Source of the DNA: Golubevia sp. BC0850
Taxonomy: Eukaryota; Basidiomycota; Exobasidiomycetes; Golubeviales; Golubeviaceae
Reading direction: 5' to 3'
DNA: 64,000 nt
Assembly: GCA_012976225.1 (NCBI GenBank)
Contig: JAAVVG010000030.1
Span: forward strand, 124,001 to 188,000
Shown here: in pieces, positions 10,902-22,141 of the stretch
How positions within the stretch are numbered: the stretch's first letter is position 1
How the letters are laid out: every line of letters starts with the position of its first letter
Position numbers and translations under genes: made by a program
Notes under the pieces: generated by a model
What the model was told of the DNA's origin: nothing
The model's database searches: none
The model's input: only the letters and a program-made list of their open reading frames with translations

Positions 10902-12419
10902 AAACCAAAGTTTTCAGACCTTCTTACATAGCAATTTAACTCATTTCGTAAATATACAAGCATTTAAACTCAGGATCCTCAATTTCAATGCAGTACCAGA
11001 AGAATTAGCTGGCCGAGTAGCGAAAGCTTTGGAACGAGTCCGCTGGATCAATTTGAATTGAATTCGGAGACAGTGAGCTCGCGTGTCAGATCTAGGTCGA
11101 AAGAAGAGAGAGATGACGAAAAGAAGACTGTTCCCGAGATTGGGAGGGAGTGTCGAATCGAGCTACAGAGAAAGAGCAAAGTCGAGCCAACCTCCTTGCC
11201 CAATCAGCCAAGCCTTAACATTCCGCTTCCAACCTGAATGATGGCGCTTTGGGAACGAAATTTCTATACGACTGGATTCAAGGAGTCTTACTTCATTCCC
11301 AACCTTCAATCCAGACTTGCCTGAGACTGCAAGACTGAGACGTTCCGTGATGATTTTACTTTCGAGAGTTCAGACCAATGTCTATAGATCGTGATTAACA
11401 GGACATACAACCACCCTCAAAGCTGGAGATTTCGAGGCCGTGTGGACAGCAAGATTCGCGAAAGAGGGGGTGGGCGGGAATTGATGAACGTTCTCTTCTC
11501 GTTTCGTTTTCGTTTTCCGGCTTCTTCATCAATTCGGTCGGCCACTGACTCTCTCGAATTTTTCTTCGCCGTTTCCTCTCTCTCCTAAAGCTCTGGGTAA
11601 GCTCGTCTCCCTTCAGACTCTTTCGCCTCTCCTACCTACCCTACCTACACAAGCTCCGTCAGGTCAACACAGTTCCTTTCTCGTCCTACCTTTCTCGTCT
11701 CTCTTGGCTGATTTTCGAAGCTGCCTTCCATGTTCACTTTCTCCTTCAGGAGAAGCCCCAATTAGAGCTCTCAAAATTTTGCTGCTTCCTTTCCACCTGT
11801 CAACCCTTTCGATGACTTTTGAAACCAACAATGAAACTCATCTTTCTTCCGCCAACTGGAAGATGATCGAGATTCGATCTTAATCACGACTTCTACCCAC
11901 CCCTAGCTAGATAAGTTGAAAGCAGAAGACTAAGAACCTTGGATTGCGAGGCAATCGATTCGAAACAGGCTGTTTGGAGATCACATTACGCAGAGAGATT
12001 GAATCGTGATCTACTGAAAGTTACAAAACCGAAGTCATCAAGACATGCTCGAAGCATGCGAGTACCATCGAGGCCTGTTGTTTGAAGTTTCGGTCTGAAC
12101 GAATTTTTAGGATGAGAATAGAAGGGAAGGTTGAAGATTGAAGAGAAAGAGGAAAAGCAATTGAATTTGACTGGAAATAACTCCAAGACCTTTGTTAGGA
12201 GGGTTGCAAAATTCTTGAGACTCGCTCCGCGAAAGAATTCGATTCCAGAAGTTGAGGAATGTCGGCGAAGGAAGAGGAGGCTAGGACAGGTTTAGGAGAT
12301 TCTTTCGAAGGGAGAATAGGAGCAAATTATTCTCAAATCAGAAAACTGAAGCAAAAGGAGTCCATCTCTTTCGAACTGTTTGAAGAAAAAGAAAACTCAC
12401 TAATTCAAGAGACGCCCAC
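10902..12419. other. Intergenic between the kinase and the F-box cluster
   Basis: No gene supported. A 24-codon open stretch ends at about 11060, and a small ATG frame of 23 codons starts near 11812; neither has support. TC-rich tracts at 11490-11760 resemble a promoter or leader, but no convincing downstream plus-strand frame was found. Confidence 0.4.
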
Positions 12420-13557
12420 TCAGAATTCCACTACCCACGCTGGAGCTTCAGCAATTTCCACCCCTTCCACCTACAACTCCCTGGCAGAAACTCTAAAACG
12501 TTCCAGCACTTCTGGTTTGAACCACCTCCCATTGCGATCCTTGTAAAGGATGTAAATCTTCTTGATATTCTCCATCTTGACTCCATCCATTTCCTTTCCG
12601 GCCTCTCTCTCCTCCAAAGCAATAAGGACTTAAGGGATTCCAGCTCCTCCTCCAGCTCCAATTCATCGTTCCGACCAATCAGATCAGGGCATTTCAAAGT
12701 CTGAAGAGTTGGACATCCCAGTCTAAGGACCTCTGCTGCTTCAACGTCACAGACTACTAGCTCAGATACCAACGGGAGAGGAGTAGTTCCATTAACGTAA
12801 ATGAAGAGTTTCACGGTTGCAGGAACGTTTGTCCAGCTCGGAAAATCATCACAATGGAGCTCGAAAAATTCTTAGAAGGGAAAATTGAGACTGCTCAAGG
12901 GTCTTGAACTCGGATTTGACTTCTCCATGATAATTATGATGTTGAGATGTCTCAGAGTTTGTGATGATGGTTGAAGCATAGCCCTACAGCCAGAAGGCTC
13001 CAGGAATGAGTTGACTTGAGAGATGTGAGAGTTAGGAATAGATGAAGGTGATCCATTTGAAAGGTCGAAGGAGAATAAGACTCGAGACCGAGGACTTGAA
13101 GAATTCCTGGAACGTAAGGACTTGTCTTGAGGACTTGAATGTCCATATCTGTGTAAAAGGAACCAAAACGTGCGATTACTAGGTTAGGAAACTTTGAAAA
13201 GGGTAATGTGAGATAGTCCCAGTGCTTCCGGGATAAGACCAGCAGAGTTGTACCAGATCTTTCCAGTAATCGGACCATCTCAGAGAGATCCTTTTCTTTT
13301 GACCTATAAGCACTTTTGACATTGACTTCCACCTCTCTCGAGGTCGATCCACTTCTCTTATCGAACTGTCTGATTGCTGCAACTATTTCTTCTAGACTTA
13401 TTTCTCCAATCTCGAGATATCTGCAGAAGAGTTGGTTCTTGTTGATCATTTCTTCCCAGCTCTTTCTAACCCTTCTAATCTTGACCCTTTGTCTAGTAGA
13501 CAAATGCTTGAAGATGTATAGAAGCAGATCAGAGGGGATGACATCGTCAATGTTCAT
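12420..13557 (-). pseudogene. Broken F-box/leucine-rich paralogue (copy A)
   Basis: F-box proteins recruit substrates to SCF ubiquitin ligases. The start MNIDDVIPSDLLLYIFKHLS followed by VRKSWEEMI is an F-box. Blocks shared with the gene at 46.0 kb follow: IRQFDKRSGSTSREVEVN, FPNLVIARFG, VPGILQVLGLES, VPATVKLFIYV, EMDGVKMENIKKIYILYK and the end APAWVVEF. The reading is broken. A frameshift lies near 12990-13040, an in-frame TAA at 12872-12874, and a second frameshift near 12590-12620. The original length was about 365 residues, like its relative. This is host-gene decay rather than a mobile element. Confidence 0.8.
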
Positions 13558-14335
13558 TGCGAGAGGCGCCTTGAGAAGGGGATGAGAGGGAGTAGGATCC
13601 AAGTGATGGAATCGAGTGGGAGTGAACTTGGAGTGGGTTGTAGATGAAGGAAGAGCTGTTGGTTGAACGGAATGAGGCAGGAAGTAGAAGGTGAAGAAAA
13701 GTCAGATGAGGATAGAATCCAGATGAGGATAGAATCCAGATGAGGATAGAATCTGACTTGAAAGTGAGATGACAATGGCAGCATCTGCAACTCCAACATT
13801 TACTTGAATCTCAATCGAGATTCTCCAATTCTGATTCTTGAATTGATTAATCAAAATGTTGTCATCAGTCAGCGTCAACTGGATTCAATTCTCCACATGC
13901 AACTTCCAATTCAGTCAAGTCAGAGTAGACTCTACTGAAGCCAATCGCTTGATTCAATCCAAGCCTTTCTACCTGCAGATATCAATTGGGTTCTAAAGTT
14001 GTCTTTGACTCGCAACTCAGCCTTCAAATCCTACAATCGACTTCATTCAAATCTGAACGTGCCATTCGAAACCAGCTTCTATTGATAACCTCGAACGTAT
14101 CTCATCCAATCTTCTCTTATTTTTGAATTCCTCTCAATAAGCAACTTCTTCAATTTCAAGATTCCTCTACTTCAACACATCCATCGATGGAATTAGCTAT
14201 TTCCAAATCAAAGGCGGAAACGATGATCTACAACTCATCAAGCTTGGAGCTGGATAGAGGGAGCAATTGCGCTGGGAAAATTGGTTCAATTGCCAGAGTT
14301 GGTGGGAATGAGAGGAGCAAGGTGTGACGCTTGCA
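13558..14335. other. Intergenic within the F-box cluster
   Basis: No gene supported. It includes the 17-bp tandem repeat listed separately. The remaining sequence is AT-rich without protein-like frames. Confidence 0.45.
13704..13753. repeat. Three tandem 17-bp units
   Basis: The unit AGATGAGGATAGAATCC occurs at 13704-13720 and 13721-13737, with a third copy from 13738 differing at its last base. It lies about 150 bases upstream of F-box copy A on the minus strand. Probably a simple slippage or unequal-exchange repeat. Confidence 0.9.
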
Positions 14336-14985
14336 TCAACAAAAGTGAGCTTCAGTACTGCTCTTGATTACTGTGAAGTTGCATTCGAGAGTCAACAGAA
14401 AAGATAGAGAGACAGAAGGATATTGAAGCGGTGGAAGCTCTTCTCTTGGAGTTTGAGCATTGATAGACATATCGAAATGTTTGAGAGATTGAGATGGTCC
14501 AAGAAGTACGCTTCTCCAAGTAGAATCCGGGTAGAAGGCGGGAATTACGAGAGAGGTGAGTGCTATGAAAAGATCTGGATGACTGACGTATAGATGAATT
14601 GCAGAGGTTAATTCGGTTTGGTCAATCCAGAGGACTTGAAGAGTATTTGAACTGACTGGGCTTGACTTTAGACGACAAACGTCGGAGGGATAACTCAAAG
14701 CTCGTCAACGATTTTGGGAAGTTCATGGAGTAGAGTTTCAGTGAAGACCCTTAGTTGATAACATCTAATGAAACTGTAAGGAGGTCTTCTTGTCATAGCA
14801 TTGAAAACTTGGAGAGTTTGTTTGGACTTGAGAACTGTTTGAGCGAGTTGACTGAAGTCTTGATGTTCTTCCTTCCGAATTCCCACCGAGATATTCTCCA
14901 ACGTGGACCCACTCTTCTCATCGAAATGGTCGACAATCATCTGTGTTTCTTCTAAATCTCTCTCTGTGAGTTGGCTCCTCCAGTC
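14336..14985 (-). pseudogene. Truncated F-box-family paralogue (copy B)
   Basis: Paralogue of the adjacent copy C. Shared blocks include VDHFDEKSGSTLENISV (copy C: NQFDEKSGSTMERLTV), LLHELPKIV, TLQVLWIDQTE, YVSHPDLFIALTSL and STWRSVLLG then PREELPPLQYPSVS. The F-box part is missing and the frame shifts near 14696-14700, so no complete protein can be read. The 3' leucine-rich part is also lost. It abuts copy C without an intergenic gap, which suggests an unequal-crossover or partial tandem duplication. Confidence 0.75.
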
Positions 14986-15940
14986 TGAGCACTTGAACTT
15001 TTGGACATCTAGATGAGAGACAGTCTTCCCACCTTCCCATCCTAGACACCCAGAGCTGTCCGGTTGAGGGTAAACTTGAGTAGGTCTGCAGTGAACCGAG
15101 CGTTAAAGACGGAGCAACTAGCATCCATGCTGGAGAGCGACGATTCCCCTCAGTCAGGTTCAGCATCCTGAGTTGTGGCAGCTCGAGAGGTGAAAGTTCT
15201 TCCCCTGGATCTTGCTTGCCGAGATTGATTTCGAGATGAAGCAGTGAATGAGCGCAGAGAGAGAGTACACTCCTCCAAGTTGAATGATGATGAGTGCGGT
15301 CCACTGTGAGGGAAGCGATCGGCTGGAAAAGATCCGAGTGGCTGATGTGAAGGTGGGTAAACGGTGACGCTGATGATCGAAGAGAATCTATCCAAATCAG
15401 TCGAGGGTTTACAGAACTAAGCTGTTTTGCGCGAACATCGAAAAGAACTTGGTAGCTAGGAGTTTTTGAGATTCGGAATTCGACCACGTTGGGAAGCTCC
15501 AGAAGTAGTGAATAACTCAGGACTGCAAGCCTTTGCCTTCCGTGATGATCTAGACCTTTTGAGAAGATAGAGACCCCTTTGAGATGTTGACTGGACTTGA
15601 GAATCACTTGAATGAGTTGATTGATCGATTTAATCACTTGACTGGAGTTTTGAGATTCTTCCCAGTTTGTATAGACGGTGAGTCTCTCCATAGTTGACCC
15701 ACTCTTCTCATCGAATTGATTGAGGACTAATAGGACCTCTTCTAGACTTAAGAATCCCCTGTTATTTAATCTTCTCCAGAGCCTCTTATTCCCATCGATC
15801 TCCTCCAACCAAAGTTTGCAGACCCCTCTAGCCCTTGCGAATTTTCTCATTTCTGGCCTCCTCGAGAAGAAGAAAACGCGGTAGAGAATCTCAGAATGAA
15901 GAAAGTCGTTGATGTTCTTGGGACGTTCATCTTTGACATC
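14918..15940 (-). CDS. F-box/leucine-rich-type protein (copy C), possibly incomplete
   Basis: The frame reads KNINDFLHSEILYRVFFF, then the F-box helix ARARGVCKLWLEEIDGNK, then leucine-rich-like sequence with SYQVLFDVRAKQL, HISHSDLFQPIASLTV and STWRSVLSLCAHSLLHLEI. It is open for more than 310 codons, unlike its neighbours. There is no in-frame ATG before the F-box; the first Met (15850) would cut into it, so an upstream exon or a 5' break is likely. The C-terminus (after PKVQVLRLEEP) runs into copy B sequence in a different frame, so the natural 3' end seems replaced. Likely role, if made, is SCF substrate recognition. Confidence 0.55.
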   Translation of the reverse strand, partial: DVKDERPKNINDFLHSEILYRVFFFSRRPEMRKFARARGVCKLWLEEIDGNKRLWRRLNNRGFLSLEEVLLVLNQFDEKSGSTMERLTVYTNWEESQNSSQVIKSINQLIQVILKSSQHLKGVSIFSKGLDHHGRQRLAVLSYSLLLELPNVVEFRISKTPSYQVLFDVRAKQLSSVNPRLIWIDSLRSSASPFTHLHISHSDLFQPIASLTVDRTHHHSTWRSVLSLCAHSLLHLEINLGKQDPGEELSPLELPQLRMLNLTEGNRRSPAWMLVAPSLTLGSLQTYSSLPSTGQLWVSRMGRWEDCLSSRCPKVQVLRLEEPTHRERFRRNTDDCRPFR

Positions 15941-16842
15941 TTCTGTTTCTAATCTCGAAAATCGGTGGTGAGATTCTCTGATGGAAGGTTGTCGTTGATG
16001 TTCTTGTTGATAGTGAGATTCGAAGGCAGTTGAAAGGTCTGTTGAAGGTCAACTTGACTTGGAAGAGGCACTGACTGCAGGAGGAAGAGGAGAGAGTAGG
16101 AGGAGATTGAAGGAGGGGTAAGGTCGTACACTTTGATCAATAGCAAGTCCTATCAAAGTTTGAAAGGGGTGTTAGAAACCATCGAATGTACGAATTCAAA
16201 GAAGACACTGACCTCCTTGGTCGCTATAAAGAGGAAGAGAAAGCAGAGAGAAGGTCGGATTCAACTGGATGCTTTGGTTGTGAGCAGGCCAAAGAACCGC
16301 TTGCGGATCAATGGAGTGAGCTGCTTCGCTGATTGAGGGTTGCATCACTGAAAGAAATTAGAACAAAGAAGATAGAAGGAGTCAGTGAGGGTTGAGAGGA
16401 TGGGAGAACAGAGGAGCTTAAGTTCGAACGAAGGAAGGAAGCAAGGCAAGGGATCAGCTTACCTGGACTTGATTGACCTTGAAAGTGCTCCAGTGACAGC
16501 AGTGGCTCTTAATGTCTCTTTCTAACCAAGTCAATCTCACCTTCAGAGAGGATGGTGCGAAAGGAGAAATCTGATTCGATGGTTCGAAAGTGGAAGGGGA
16601 AGCAGTTCTCATCGCGATTGAATGCTATATTCAATTCTCGATCGTCAACCACGCCTAGCATAGAACTCTTTCCTGTTCTTGTTTCGCTATCTCTGCTGAG
16701 ATTGGGACCGGAAAACCATTCACTGCGAAGAAAGTAGACAGTCCGAACTCAAATGTACAAAAGTGGAAAGTAGATGTTCACCCTATCAAGGAACTTTCAC
16801 AACAGCAACAATAGATATTCCACGACAAGAAAGATGGTTCAT
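15941..16842. other. Region between F-box copy C and the cyclophilin gene
   Basis: At 15955-16030 a second, partial F-box-like start (KNINDNLPSENL) is visible on the minus strand in another frame, apparently a small local duplication of the copy C start. The rest, 16150-16842, holds no supported gene. Confidence 0.4.
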
Positions 16843-19701
16843 TTATTGTAAAGAGACATTCAGAATCTTGATGTCCTCACTGAACAAGAGATAGAGGGAC
16901 AAGAGATAGCAGGAGAACGTCAGCAAAAACCTTTAATTTGCCATTTGGATCCCAATCTCAACTCACCGAGGTTTATCAGTTTTATCAACCCTAGAATTCT
17001 CAATCTTATGAATAACATCTAAGCCAGCCACAGCTCTACCAAAGACCGAATGTTTGTTATCCAACCAAGGGGTAGGAACAGTAGTCAAAAAGAATTGACT
17101 TCCATTAGTATTAGCCCCAGCATTTGCCATACTCAAAGTATAAGGTCTATCATGTTTCAAATCCTTATGGAATTCATCTTCAAATTCTTTTCCCCAAAGA
17201 CTTTCACCTCCCGTGCCATCTCCTAGAGGATCTCCAGTCTGAAGCATGAATTTCTTGATGACTCGATGAAAGATGATACCGTCGTAATAAGATTTCCTAG
17301 CTAGTCCAACGAAATTCTCTACGGTTTTTGGGACTTGGTCTGGGAATAGACGGAGATGAATGTCCCCTGCTGTAGTGTGAAGAGTTGCTGAAGTTGAGAG
17401 AGCCCTAGGTCCTTTGGCTGGTGCTGCTGAGGCAATCGTTTGTTCTTCACGGGTTGGCTTCTCGTTGAAGACATCTCTGTCAGCTCCACTCTTGGACCGC
17501 GGATCGCTGAGATGAAGTAAGTAAGGAAAGAAACGTTAGTCGAGAAGGTCGTGGGAGAGAATCTTCGACGCAAGAACTACTCACTTCTCCGGTTCCATTC
17601 TTGTGAAGAGATAGAATCTGGACCTCTTGTACGCAGTACAAAATAGAGTCGGATCAACAGCATCCTTTTCTGACAACAGAGGGTTCTCAGAAGCAGCGAG
17701 AGCCTGGAAAGTAGAAAAGAAAGGGAAGAAGAGGAGTGAGATACTGGCGTCTTGACTTCTAAACTCGAAAGTTGAAACAGATCAATAGAACTGCGAAAGG
17801 GGAAAATCTTGTCGAAGATGATTAACGAGGTTTGAGGAGTTTGAGACGAAGAAACACTCACGATACTGTTGACCTTCCTCTTGGCAGGAGCTCCCTGATA
17901 GAGAGAGACGTTCAAGAATCGAGTGGTTTCATCTTTACCAAGAAGCATATCCACCTTGTTGGTGACGGTATTCAACACTGAAGAGGAGAAGGGGAAATTA
18001 GGCTCAGCTCAACATTTCAAAAATCAGACCTCAGCTGTTCTTCACTTCCAAATTACTCACTCTTGATTCCCAGCATACTAGGGAATATCAAATACTTTCC
18101 ACTCTCATCGAAAACAGCATTTGAAGTAGCACTTCCAGTAGCATTAGCAACAGCATCTACCGGACCTTTCTCACAAGATTTATCCAAATCCCTTTCTTGA
18201 GCCAATCTTCTTCCAAATTCCATTTCTTCCAGTTTGTAAATGGCAGTTCCAGCTTGTTGCATCTCTTGAACAGCTCTTAAAGATTCATCGTACTTTCGAG
18301 TTAATTTCCCAGTCAAGAAATCGAAGATTCGAATAGTGCGATCTGGGAAGGAAGTGGTGCAGAATTGAAGGGAGTTGGGAGAGATGGTGAGAGAAAGGGG
18401 ATGTGATTTTGTCTGGAAAGAGATGTCAAAGAAAAAGTTTGAAGATTTAAGGTTAGAAGGTGTCGAGATTGAAAAGTCGAGTGAACGTATGCCACATTCC
18501 CAACTCACCTTCTTGAAATCGAACAGATCAGTACTAGACTTGAAACTCCACATTCCTTCTGCTTTAGGAGCTTCATAAGGTTCTTCTGGAGTCCAATATT
18601 CCAAGAGACCTCCATCGTCTGCTGAGAGGACAGTATGGTAAGCCTCGTTGTACTGAAAAGAAAAGGAGGAAAGAGAAAGCTAAGTCAGGCTTCAATTTTG
18701 GAGATTGGGATTTGACGAATAAGATCAAAAAGATCAAAGAGTAAACACTTACGACCATCAAATGACAAGGTCTTTTGTGGACGTTGGTGATCGTCGCAGT
18801 TGCAGTTCCATCACCACGTCCATCGTACAGGCGGATGTTCGGAGTACCTTGCTCGGCACTGTAGAGAGAAGGAAGTTGATTTAGAGTCAGCATGACCATC
18901 TGAACAGAGCTCCACTGGTTCGAAATAATCAGCTCTCGAAGTGTTAAACTCACACTGCCAGAACGGTTTCCGCTCTACCTCGTCGGTGAACCCAACAACA
19001 AGCTCTTGGAGCGTAGTTCAGATTTAACATGTTGATAATGTCTGAGAAATAGAAAGGTCATAGGAGAGGATCAGAGCCAGCTCCATCAGATCTGGAAGAG
19101 AAGGAAAGCTCCATTGCTTCCTCAACGTCCCTCCACCCCATCCCTAATGAGCCAACCCAAGCTAATTCAATTGATACTCACCAAAATTAATAACATCAAA
19201 GATCTTGGCAGTCCCATCAGCAGCGATAGTAGCAAAGAAAGCACCATCAGCACTTACACTAACCCCAACAATCGGACTCAAATGAGCTCTATAATGCTTA
19301 ACGAATTCGATTCCGAACTCCTGTTTCTTCCAGAATTTAACATGACCATCTATTGAAGTGGTGATTAAGAAGTTGGTGTGAGGAGTTAAAGTGACGAAAT
19401 TGACTAAGTCTCTGTGCATAAAGGATTGATGATATCTATCGGTACTAGGTAATTGAGATAAGTAAAGTTGTTGATGAGGTAAGACTTTACGCTTCTTTAC
19501 TGATTTCGAATTTGAATCTAAATTTTCAGTTGGAGGTAAGATTGGCATTGGACCGACGTCATCATCTGAATCATCTTCATCTTCTTGATGAGGAGCAACA
19601 ACATCTGGGACCTGTTCTTGTTGAGATGACTTCTCAGCTTCAACTTCTACTTGATCGTGATTTCTCTTCTTTGAAGTTGAATTCTTGACTCCTTTTGCCA
19701 T
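16843..19701 (-). CDS. WD40-repeat cyclophilin, PPWD1-type peptidyl-prolyl isomerase
   Basis: PPWD1 orthologues are nuclear, spliceosome-associated cis-trans prolyl isomerases. Nine exons: 19701-19182, 19041-18954, 18858-18753, 18652-18509, 18412-18061, 17977-17862, 17703-17585, 17506-16967 and 16879-16843; all joins keep phase, giving 673 residues, close to human PPWD1. The N-terminus is acidic. WD40 sequence follows: [59 protein letters not shown] and [15 protein letters not shown]. The C-terminal cyclophilin domain has [33 protein letters not shown] and [15 protein letters not shown], so Arg, Gln, Phe and Trp of the active pocket are present. The last exon is short and ends [11 protein letters not shown]. 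Its start faces the TPR gene across 122 bases. Confidence 0.93.
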
Positions 19702-19823
19702 GATTGAATTAAGGTCCAGCTGGTCAATGCGATGAGGATGGGGGTGGGAAAGACTCGTACAAGTTGCTTCTTCCTTCTGTACAATGTATGAGCCAGCCCG
19801 AAGTTACATCAAGGCAAGACAAA
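19702..19823. promoter_or_regulatory. Compact bidirectional promoter
   Basis: Only 122 bases separate the start codons of the minus-strand cyclophilin and the plus-strand TPR gene, so both transcripts must start in or near this interval. No TATA box is obvious. Confidence 0.6.
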
Positions 19824-20945
19824 ATGAAAACTGGTTTAGAATACAAAGATGCGTAAGTTTGTTTCAACATTCAACTTTCCTCCTTCTCACCAAGCGCTTC
19901 ACAAAGATCAGAGAATGAAAGATCTCGATGCAAGAAGGGGACAGTGCTGATAACAACATTTCAGTTCTACCCAATTTCCTCTCCCTCTTTTCCCCTCTCT
20001 TTTTTAGTGGAAATGCCTTATTCCAAGAAGGTAAAACTGAAGAAGCCCTACAGGAGTACCACATGGCCTGCGTCGTGAGTAGTGGTAAGAGTCAACCTGC
20101 AGCATTCCATTCACCTACCTTCACTTTCTTTTTGCTCAACCTAGTTCCTCTTTCCATTCTCCCTCCCCCCCTAAACAGTACCTCGCTGGTCTAGACCGTA
20201 ACACTTTCGGATCTGCTCTTGGAGATCCACCTGGAACCATCTACGGTGAAGGAGGTCAGCTCACTGAGGATAAGAAGCATCTTTCCCTCGTAAAGGCAAA
20301 CGTTAGTATCCTTCGGCTTTTACTCTCTCTTTTTCTTTGCTTATGTTATTCAGGAACGAACTTTCGTGTCACCCTCGATCCCTCATTCTAACAGATGTCT
20401 GCTTGTTACATCAAGCTACAAAACTACGATCGCGCCGTTCAGTGTGCAAATGATAGTCTCACCATCGATCCAAAGCACTTCAAGGCTGCGTGAGTGTGAT
20501 TCAGAGCGAGAGAGGAAGGTACTTTTGGAGAGGGTATTAGTGTCAAATCGGCAGAAGGAATGGACGGAGGGGTGCAAAGGAAGTAAAGGGCTCATCTTGA
20601 AGGAAAGCTACTGCCCGAATGCTGCGCTTGCGAGTTGCACTCATACCAAAGCTGGTTGTTAAAGGTAGAAGGCATTGAAACATAACGTGATTGATGTCAG
20701 AAAATTATCTCTATTTCCTTCCCCCTTGTCTTTGGTTCCATTCACTGACCTTTCTTCGTTCCGCCACCGTCTCTTTTCCTCCCTCTCTCAGTTTCCGTCG
20801 TGCTCAGGCTTTACGTTTGAAGGGAGACATCGCCAAGTCCAAGGAGTACTTTGAAGCTCTCAAGAAGAAGTACCCGGATGACAAGTCTTTGGCTACTGAA
20901 CTCAGTTTGATTGCTACTGCTGCTAAGGCTAACAAGGTTAGTTAA
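19824..20945 (+). CDS. Small tetratricopeptide-repeat protein
   Basis: TPR helices usually dock Hsp70/Hsp90 tails or other partners; the partner here is unknown. Five exons: 19824-19852, 20008-20074, 20179-20301, 20395-20489 and 20792-20945; 155 residues with phases consistent. The first repeat is YKDAGNALFQEGKTEEALQE. A 40-residue insert without TPR pattern follows (GLDRNTFGSALGDPPGTIYG), then NMSACYIKLQNYDRAVQ and HFKAAFRRAQALRLKG. This is a three-repeat block like TTC4/TTC9 or co-chaperone TPRs. The 3' end is uncertain: reading through gives a stop at 20943-20945, while splicing at GTTAGT (20939) to a later acceptor would change only the last residues. Confidence 0.83.
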
Positions 20946-22141
20946 ACGATTCTTCGTTGACTCGATTCTTCTTCTTCTTCTTCAGACTTCCTGAATTAGT
21001 TTTACCCGACGAACCAAAAGGAGACTGACGATTCTTTCCCCGTTTCCTCCGCCCATTCTCTTCTCCAATCCTCTCTACTTTCTCGACCGTCTCTTTTCCC
21101 TTTCGATCTTTCCACAAACCCCACAATTCTTCAATCTCATCAGGGAAAGAGGTGAGAAATTAAATACTAAAGTGACGAACCAAGTTTCCGATAAAGTCTC
21201 ATCAACGAAATAAAAATCCATTCAAAAACAAGATTTCATTTTCCCAAAGTAAAAGTTTCGGTTCAGTTCATTTGCCTTTTGCCCTTCTCTCCGTTCTTCT
21301 TCAAGCAAGCAACTTGAAAGGCAAAACTCAAGTTGCTCTGTCATTCACTCAAGGTCATCTCCTGAGTCGAAGGATAGGAAGAGATAAGACTTGCTTCCCC
21401 TCTTCGCTCTCACTCGCCTTCTTCTCTCTGTGACATTCCAATGTACTCATACCAGAGTGGTAGCTAAAACTCTTCAGAAAATCTAAGGTCTTTTGAAAGG
21501 TGTTTTCTAGGCACTTTCTTCTTCACCGATATTTCACAAATTGTTTCCAGAGTTCGAGTGAGAAGACCCAAAGAGCTTCCCTCTCTAAAATGGCATCGAT
21601 CTTTCTCTTTTCTCTTGTTCGATTGGAAATAGTCAATGGCTATCTTCAATGGAAGATAAAAAGAAGAAACCGATTCGAGACAAGTTTGAGGGTGGCCCGA
21701 ACTCGAAAAGGTTCCGTGGAAGTTCTTTTTCTCTCCACCAACTGGTATAAATTGAAGAGCCTCTCTCCATTCTTCCTTTTCTCTTCCCATATTGAATGAA
21801 ACTCCCTTCCTCATTCCCTTCCTCAATTTCTTCAACCCTTTCAATCTCAAGAACACTTGCTCCTTCGTTCTCTTCAGTGAGTTACTCTACCTTCTTTCTT
21901 GCTGAATCCTTCCTTCCCTGTGCGTCTATCTCTCTTAGTCTGGCAATGAAGAGAAGACATATACAAATCACGAACAATCCAACGCTGAGAAGAGGGAAAC
22001 CCCCTACTTCATTGCGGACTCAACTATTAACCAGATTCTGAGCCTTCAAAGACAGAGTGGACAAAGAGGGAGGAGATGGGAAGATGCCTTCAATCCCTTT
22101 ATCAACGTTCCTTTTGCTAATCAGAAACTATCTTCTTTCAT
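20946..22141. other. Intergenic
   Basis: 3' flank of the TPR gene, then a TC-rich promoter/leader for the aldehyde dehydrogenase. No gene supported. Short frames here have biased Ser/Phe/Leu composition typical of pyrimidine tracts. Confidence 0.45.

Noticed and set aside
10985-11060. Short protein-like open stretch (VPEELAGRVAKALERVRW) after the kinase gene
   Set aside because: Only 24 codons, and no donor in the kinase gene joins to it in phase.
12259-12546. Plus-strand 95-codon frame opposite F-box copy A
   Set aside because: It is antisense to sequence with clear F-box-family similarity, and its own composition is unremarkable.
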